From Winogradskyella forsetii (GTDB taxonomy: Bacteria > Bacteroidota > Bacteroidia > Flavobacteriales > Flavobacteriaceae): a stretch of DNA of 64,000 nt. The position numbers were made by a program, and so were the translations under genes. The stretch lies in the NCBI RefSeq assembly GCF_013394595.1, contig NZ_CP053348.1:372001-436000 (forward strand). Direction: 5' to 3'. Shown in pieces: positions 59,847 to 64,000 of this stretch (position 1 is the stretch's first letter; each line of letters begins with the position of its first letter). The notes below the pieces were generated by a model that was not told the DNA's origin, made no database searches, and saw only the letters and a program-made list of their open reading frames with translations.

Positions 59847-61439
59847 CTATTTCTCATTCACCAAATCCATCAAATCCACATCATTTCCTAAAAGAATTTC
59901 ATTTGCATTAATACGTCCTTTCATACTATCATTTTCCAATCTCAACACGCCTCTTGGGCAGACTGCGGAACAAATGCCACAACCCACACAGCTGGACCGT
60001 ACAATATTTTCACCTTTTTGCGCATAGGCTCTTACATCAATTCCCATTTCACAATAGGTAGAGCAATTACCGCATGAGATGCATTGGCCACCATTGGTCG
60101 TAATTCTAAATCTTGAAAATAAACGTTGCTGAAAACCAAGAATAGCAGCCATAGGACAACCAAAACGGCACCACACACGATTACCAAAAATAGGATAGAA
60201 CCCAGTCCCAATTACGCCAGAAAATATGGCACCAATTAGAAAACCGTAGCTCTGACGCAAGGTTTCAGCTTTGAATAAAAATAAATTAGACCCATTGAAA
60301 AAGTGAATCCCCAACAAAACCAATATGATCACAAAATAACCGACCGCACCATATTGGGCGTCTTTAGCTAATTGCTCTCGTTTAAAAATCATGACCCAAG
60401 CAAAAACAACGGTTAGAAGCGTTGCAACACCAATTAAAAAGGTACGCTTTGTCAACCAATATTTGCTAGAATCATCTCCTAAGTACGAATAAACAACCGC
60501 AGTGGTCATTAACACCACAAAAACCACAACACTATGTACAACCCAACGTTCAATTTTCCAAGCAAACTGTCGCTTGTCGCTTAAATGCCTAAAAGAATCA
60601 CCTGCAGTTTCAGCCAAACCTCCACAACCACAGACCCATGAGCAGTACCATCGTTTTCCGTATTTAAAGGTGAGAATTGGTGTAATGACGAATATGGATA
60701 GAATTCCAAAAATCAACAATGCTAAACCAATATCACCAGCTTCAATAAAGGAATTTACACGGTATTGTTCAAAATTATAATAATTGAGCGGCCAGATATT
60801 CTTTAAATCATAATAGGGTAAACTGAACGAATCTGAATTTAAACGTGCCATAAACTCAGGAATCAAAAACGCAAATGCCAGTTGAAAGAACATTACTGAA
60901 AACGTACGTAAGCGTTCATATTTATTGTGACGGTATTTCAATAAAAATTTATACCCAAAAACTAAAATCGCAATGGTATATAATGTGCCATAAACAAACC
61001 ACTGACTGGCTTGTCCACCATTTAAGAATTGGCTCAATGGGTCAAAAAGGGCTACTAAACCTGTGTTTTCTGCACCATCAGTTCCAAGGCCCAGCCAACT
61101 TGCCTTAAAATAAAGAAGAATATAAAATCCCGTAAAAGCTAGTCCGGAAATCCAAGCCCAAAGGCCTCGAGAGGATATGGATTTAAACATTACACCATCG
61201 TTTTTAATGCCTGGTAGTTTTTTAATATACAGGTCATTTGCAAACAAAACGATGCCAATGCTAATGGATAGCAATGCGATAGTTAGTACTATGGTTCTAT
61301 AGGGAAACGTGACATTGAAGGTCGCTAGAGCTAAAATTATGAGTCCGATCATACCAATAGCGACATAGATGCGCTGCTTGGTAGTTAAATCAAACGCCTC
61401 TGGTTTTGTAAGCGACATGCTTGGTTTTGGTGTGTTCAT
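59847..61439 (-). CDS. Membrane polyferredoxin (CcoG/NosR-like 4Fe-4S protein)
   Basis: A 530-residue protein with about nine hydrophobic helices. Two cytoplasmic-type cysteine pairs on loops (WYCSWVCGCGG, WCRFGCPMA) are those of the NosR/CcoG/NapH group. Two 4Fe-4S ferredoxin motifs follow near the C-terminus: CISCGNCSTYCEMG and CVGCGICSAVCPRG. It would carry electrons across or along the inner membrane. The FAD oxidoreductase gene 91 bases upstream on the same strand is probably its partner. Confidence 0.9.
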   Translation of the reverse strand: MNTPKPSMSLTKPEAFDLTTKQRIYVAIGMIGLIILALATFNVTFPYRTIVLTIALLSISIGIVLFANDLYIKKLPGIKNDGVMFKSISSRGLWAWISGLAFTGFYILLYFKASWLGLGTDGAENTGLVALFDPLSQFLNGGQASQWFVYGTLYTIAILVFGYKFLLKYRHNKYERLRTFSVMFFQLAFAFLIPEFMARLNSDSFSLPYYDLKNIWPLNYYNFEQYRVNSFIEAGDIGLALLIFGILSIFVITPILTFKYGKRWYCSWVCGCGGLAETAGDSFRHLSDKRQFAWKIERWVVHSVVVFVVLMTTAVVYSYLGDDSSKYWLTKRTFLIGVATLLTVVFAWVMIFKREQLAKDAQYGAVGYFVIILVLLGIHFFNGSNLFLFKAETLRQSYGFLIGAIFSGVIGTGFYPIFGNRVWCRFGCPMAAILGFQQRLFSRFRITTNGGQCISCGNCSTYCEMGIDVRAYAQKGENIVRSSCVGCGICSAVCPRGVLRLENDSMKGRINANEILLGNDVDLMDLVNEK

Positions 61440-61479
61440 AGCTTTGAAAGCCTTTTAAATTTATTATTATATTTTTCCC

Positions 61480-61524
61480 GACCTCACAGGTTTACAGTCC
61501 CGACGCTTCGGGACTTTTGAGGTC
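61480..61524. repeat. Nested palindromic repeats between two redox genes
   Basis: GACCTCA (61480-61486) and TGAGGTC (61518-61524) form an outer stem. Inside lies AGTCCCGACGCTTCGGGACTT (61496-61516 spans it), the repeat also present at 50858. It appears that one dispersed repeat has inserted into another. Confidence 0.65.
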
Positions 61525-61530
61525 TTTACG

Positions 61531-62859
61531 TTATTCAACAAGCAGTGATTGCCTCTTATATGCAGCTAGAATCTCATCTTCAAATCTTGCATAAAACTCA
61601 GGATCAAAATTAGCGTCTTTTAAATTTGATATAACATAATCTACATCACGCTTTTCCGTCAACCATTTGTCAAAAGTTTCATGTTTTAATCGTATCCCAA
61701 ACGTATTGATTCCTAAAAAGACATTGGTGTCTTTATGATACGCTACAGTAATACATTTAGTGTCATCGCTGTGTTTCCAATGAAAATGTTGTTCATAATC
61801 TGGTCGTCCTTTTTCGCCAAATACCCATCCATAAGTTTGATATTCAATATCCATAAATTTTGCAGAATTAAACCAATGTCCTGGATTATAAGGCATTTTA
61901 TTTCCGCAGATGGTTTGTGCTAAAACCTCTCCCATCATTCGTCCTGTGTACCAAACGGCTTCAACTGGTCTGCGATTGCCAGAAGGTTCTTGCTGTTCTG
62001 CACAATCACCGATAGCATATACATCTGGTATATTAGTTTCTAAAAACCGATTAACCTTAACGCCTCTACCAGTTTCAATTTCAGAATCTTTAAGAAAATC
62101 AATATTCGGTGTCACGCCTGCTGTTAGTCCAACGACATCACAAAGAATTTCCTCGCCTGTTTCTTCAATAATTATGGATTTTACTGTACCGTTCTCGTCC
62201 GATTTTATTTCTTTCAGGTTCGTGGAAAGTCGTAAATCGATATGGTGATTCTTAATATGCCTGTTGATCATTTGGCTTTCGCCTTCAGGCAAAACACCAT
62301 TCCAAAAACTGGCTTCCCTTACTAAAAACGTGACAGGAATGTTTCTGGAATTCAACATTTCAGCCAATTCAATTCCAATTAGTCCGCCACCAACAATGAC
62401 GGCGCGTTTACAGACTTTGTTATTAGGTGCATGCTTTTCAAGGTTATCTAAATCTTGTTTGTGGTACATGCCCATAACACCTTCCAAATCTTGTCCTGGC
62501 CATCCAAATTTATTAGGCTTACTTCCTGTTGCAATCACTAAGGTATCGTATTGTAAGGTGTCGCCTTCGGCAAAGTGAAGTGTTTTAGATTGGGTTTCAA
62601 CCTTTTTTACATAACCTTTTTTAAGTTCAATTCTGTTCTTTTCCCAAAACCAATTTTCGTAAGGTTGCGTGTGTTCAAAGGTCATATGACCCATATAAAT
62701 GTACATTAATGCGGTGCGTGAGAAGAAGTATTCGGTTTCTGCGGAAACAAGGGTGATTTTTTTACCTGCCTGTCCGTCAGGCTGGCTGGATAGCTTTCGG
62801 ATATGTCTGGCTAGTGTAACCCCAGAAATTCCATTGCCAATAATGACGATGTGTTCCAT
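61531..62859 (-). CDS. FAD-dependent NAD(P)H oxidoreductase (nitrite reductase large-subunit/rubredoxin-reductase-like)
   Basis: A 442-residue flavoenzyme with the FAD-binding IVIIGNGISGVTLARHIRKL, the NAD-binding AVIVGGGLIGIELAEMLNSR and the C-terminal FAD motif VYAIGDCAEQQ. Length and order match the two-dinucleotide-binding-domain family. A foreign-looking stretch QPDGQAG (about residues 26-33) is encoded by a dispersed repeat. The pairing with a polyferredoxin suggests a membrane electron pathway; the acceptor is unknown. Confidence 0.9.
   Translation of the reverse strand: MEHIVIIGNGISGVTLARHIRKLSSQPDGQAGKKITLVSAETEYFFSRTALMYIYMGHMTFEHTQPYENWFWEKNRIELKKGYVKKVETQSKTLHFAEGDTLQYDTLVIATGSKPNKFGWPGQDLEGVMGMYHKQDLDNLEKHAPNNKVCKRAVIVGGGLIGIELAEMLNSRNIPVTFLVREASFWNGVLPEGESQMINRHIKNHHIDLRLSTNLKEIKSDENGTVKSIIIEETGEEILCDVVGLTAGVTPNIDFLKDSEIETGRGVKVNRFLETNIPDVYAIGDCAEQQEPSGNRRPVEAVWYTGRMMGEVLAQTICGNKMPYNPGHWFNSAKFMDIEYQTYGWVFGEKGRPDYEQHFHWKHSDDTKCITVAYHKDTNVFLGINTFGIRLKHETFDKWLTEKRDVDYVISNLKDANFDPEFYARFEDEILAAYKRQSLLVE
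62765..62785. repeat. Dispersed repeat inside the FAD oxidoreductase gene
   Basis: CCTGCCTGTCCGTCAGGCTG plus one G forms a near-palindrome around TGTCCG. It encodes QPDGQAG on the minus strand. I recall the same 20-base palindrome as a common intragenic repeat of Bacteroidota genomes. Confidence 0.75.
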
Positions 62860-62981
62860 ATTTATTATCCGAGAAATCGGATATCTTTTTTAAATAGTTA
62901 GTCGATCTTTATGTCGAAGCTTTTGTTAAAACCTTAAGTGATTCACCTAATTTCTTTAAATTTAGGAATAAATTTCAACGT

Positions 62982-63989
62982 ATGCGACCTTTTTTACATG
63001 GGCTTTTAGTTCTTATTTTTATAGGTTGTGCTGCAGCTCCTTATAAAACTGGGAAAATCAATGGTGTTAGTTTTGTAGCTGCCAGAAGTGCTATCGATAC
63101 CACACATACCATACCTGTAGTTAACATTAATGCTAATGCTGCTGCGATAATGCCTTTTGGTTTTATTAGGGACAAAAGTCATCCTGAAATTATTCATAAC
63201 TCAGACCGACAGTGGTTTGGTGAAACTAGGGAGGGCGCAAAACAGTATATCGAGGAACTCAGAAAACATGATATAAATATCATGATAAAACCTCAGTTAT
63301 GGCTTTGGCACGGTGAGTTTACAGGGTTTTTAAAAATGGACACTGAAGCCGACTGGAAACAACTCGAAAAGTCCTATTCAGATTTTATTTTGGAATATGC
63401 GGCATTGGCGGAAGACGTAAATGCTGAAGTGTTTTGTATCGGCACCGAGCTTGAAGAATTTATAAAAAACAGGCCAGCGTATTGGTCGGCACTTATTAAG
63501 GATATTAAACTGATTTATACGGGAAAACTGACCTATGCGGCCAATTGGGACGAGTTTTGGCGAACTCCTTTTTGGACGGAATTGGATTATATTGGTATCG
63601 ATGCCTACTTTCCCGTAAGTGATATGCAAACACCAACCATTGAAGATTGCCTAAAGGGTTGGGAAAAACACAAGCAAGGTTTAAAAGGCTTTTCCGAAAA
63701 GCTTAACAGACCAATATTGTTTACGGAATATGGGTATAGAAGTGTGGATTATACAGCAAAAGAGCCTTGGAGATACGACCGTTCTATGACGTCTGTTAAT
63801 CACGAAGCTCAAAATAACGCCACGCAAGCTTTATTTGATGCGGTTTGGAATGAAGAGTGGTTTGCTGGAGGTTACTTGTGGAAATGGTTTAGGGAACATC
63901 ATAACGTTGGAGGCATGGAAAATAACCAATTTACACCACAGAATAAACCTGTAGAACAAATAATTAAAGCTCATTATAAGAAAAAGTAA
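62982..63989 (+). CDS. GH113-like glycoside hydrolase lipoprotein
   Basis: The 335-residue lipoprotein has lipobox FIGC (Cys16). The TIM-barrel-type sequence shows IMIKPQLWLWHGEFTGFLKM, an acid/base candidate in EVFCIGTELEEF, DYIGIDAYFPVSD, and a nucleophile candidate in ILFTEYGYRSVDY, then GGYLWKWFREHH. This pattern is that of GH113 (beta-mannanase-type) and related clan A enzymes. No neighbouring sugar genes support a substrate. The stop codon lies 11 bases from the window edge. Confidence 0.75.
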   Translation: MRPFLHGLLVLIFIGCAAAPYKTGKINGVSFVAARSAIDTTHTIPVVNINANAAAIMPFGFIRDKSHPEIIHNSDRQWFGETREGAKQYIEELRKHDINIMIKPQLWLWHGEFTGFLKMDTEADWKQLEKSYSDFILEYAALAEDVNAEVFCIGTELEEFIKNRPAYWSALIKDIKLIYTGKLTYAANWDEFWRTPFWTELDYIGIDAYFPVSDMQTPTIEDCLKGWEKHKQGLKGFSEKLNRPILFTEYGYRSVDYTAKEPWRYDRSMTSVNHEAQNNATQALFDAVWNEEWFAGGYLWKWFREHHNVGGMENNQFTPQNKPVEQIIKAHYKKK

Positions 63990-64000
63990 ATCTAGTTTTC

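Noticed and set aside
59758..60027. Plus-strand frame with a Thr-Ala-Thr-Glu repeat head
   Set aside because: The repeat comes from the hexanucleotide array and the rest is antisense to the ferredoxin motifs of the polyferredoxin gene.
9568..61524. Possible CRISPR arrays from repeated palindromes
   Set aside because: The copies are far apart, variable and lack regular spacers; no cas genes are present.
1..64000. tRNA or rRNA genes
   Set aside because: No cloverleaf with a GTTCGAnnC-type T-loop and no rRNA motif was noticed in the intergenic stretches.

Overview
The window comes from a low-GC member of the Bacteroidota, most likely a marine-type Flavobacteriaceae. The evidence is a SusC-type TonB-dependent receptor, promoters with the TAnnTTTG -7 box, a mevalonate pathway, a secreted protein beginning QVGVGTTDPKSTLDINGN, and many short palindromic repeats typical of flavobacterial genomes. 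No rRNA or tRNA gene and no CRISPR array was seen. Each name rests on motifs read by eye.

Positions 1-19,860 are a starch/maltodextrin utilisation locus. A susC-type gene (minus strand, cut by the window edge) diverges from a LacI-type regulator across a perfect 18-bp palindrome. Then follow, all on the plus strand, an MFS sugar transporter, beta-phosphoglucomutase, a GH65 maltose phosphorylase, a periplasmic GH13, a GH31, three lipoprotein GH13 enzymes and a lipoprotein GH97. Outer enzymes would shorten the polymer, periplasmic enzymes would make maltose and glucose, and imported maltose would be phosphorolysed and fed to glycolysis through beta-glucose-1-phosphate.

Positions 20,051-43,897 are mostly housekeeping and stress genes: a GAF-like protein, an HD phosphohydrolase fused to a Pycsar-effector-like membrane domain, a redox group (SelO, flavodoxin-like protein, DUF427, hydrolase-OsmC fusion, EgtB, EgtD), a 1235-residue metallophosphoesterase/kinase-like/beta-barrel lipoprotein, a DUF2254 protein, an HI0933-type flavoprotein, a hybrid histidine kinase, a toxin-antitoxin pair, and isoprenoid genes (mevalonate diphosphate decarboxylase, a mevalonate-kinase-like GHMP kinase, a UbiA-type prenyltransferase).

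Positions 44,998-48,653 are the accessory hot spot. Four small uncharacterised genes, all on the minus strand, are separated by imperfect hairpin elements that behave like integron attC sites: for two genes the 7-9 base core in front of the gene is the exact reverse complement of the core behind it. An IS110-family element sits inside one of these elements. Its 5' leader folds like a bridge RNA and carries short stretches matching both sides of its own insertion site. This is the most interesting part of the window.

Positions 48,654-54,421 hold a polyamine operon (arginine decarboxylase, agmatinase, deoxyhypusine-synthase-like protein, GNAT-nitrilase fusion) behind a strongly structured leader of about 300 bases. 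The rest holds small proteins, a minus-strand glycosyltransferase group (membrane mannosyltransferase-like, cellulose-synthase-like GT2, dolichol-type GT2), a polyferredoxin/FAD oxidoreductase pair and a GH113-like lipoprotein. Dispersed repeats occur throughout, three of them inside coding sequences without breaking the frame.
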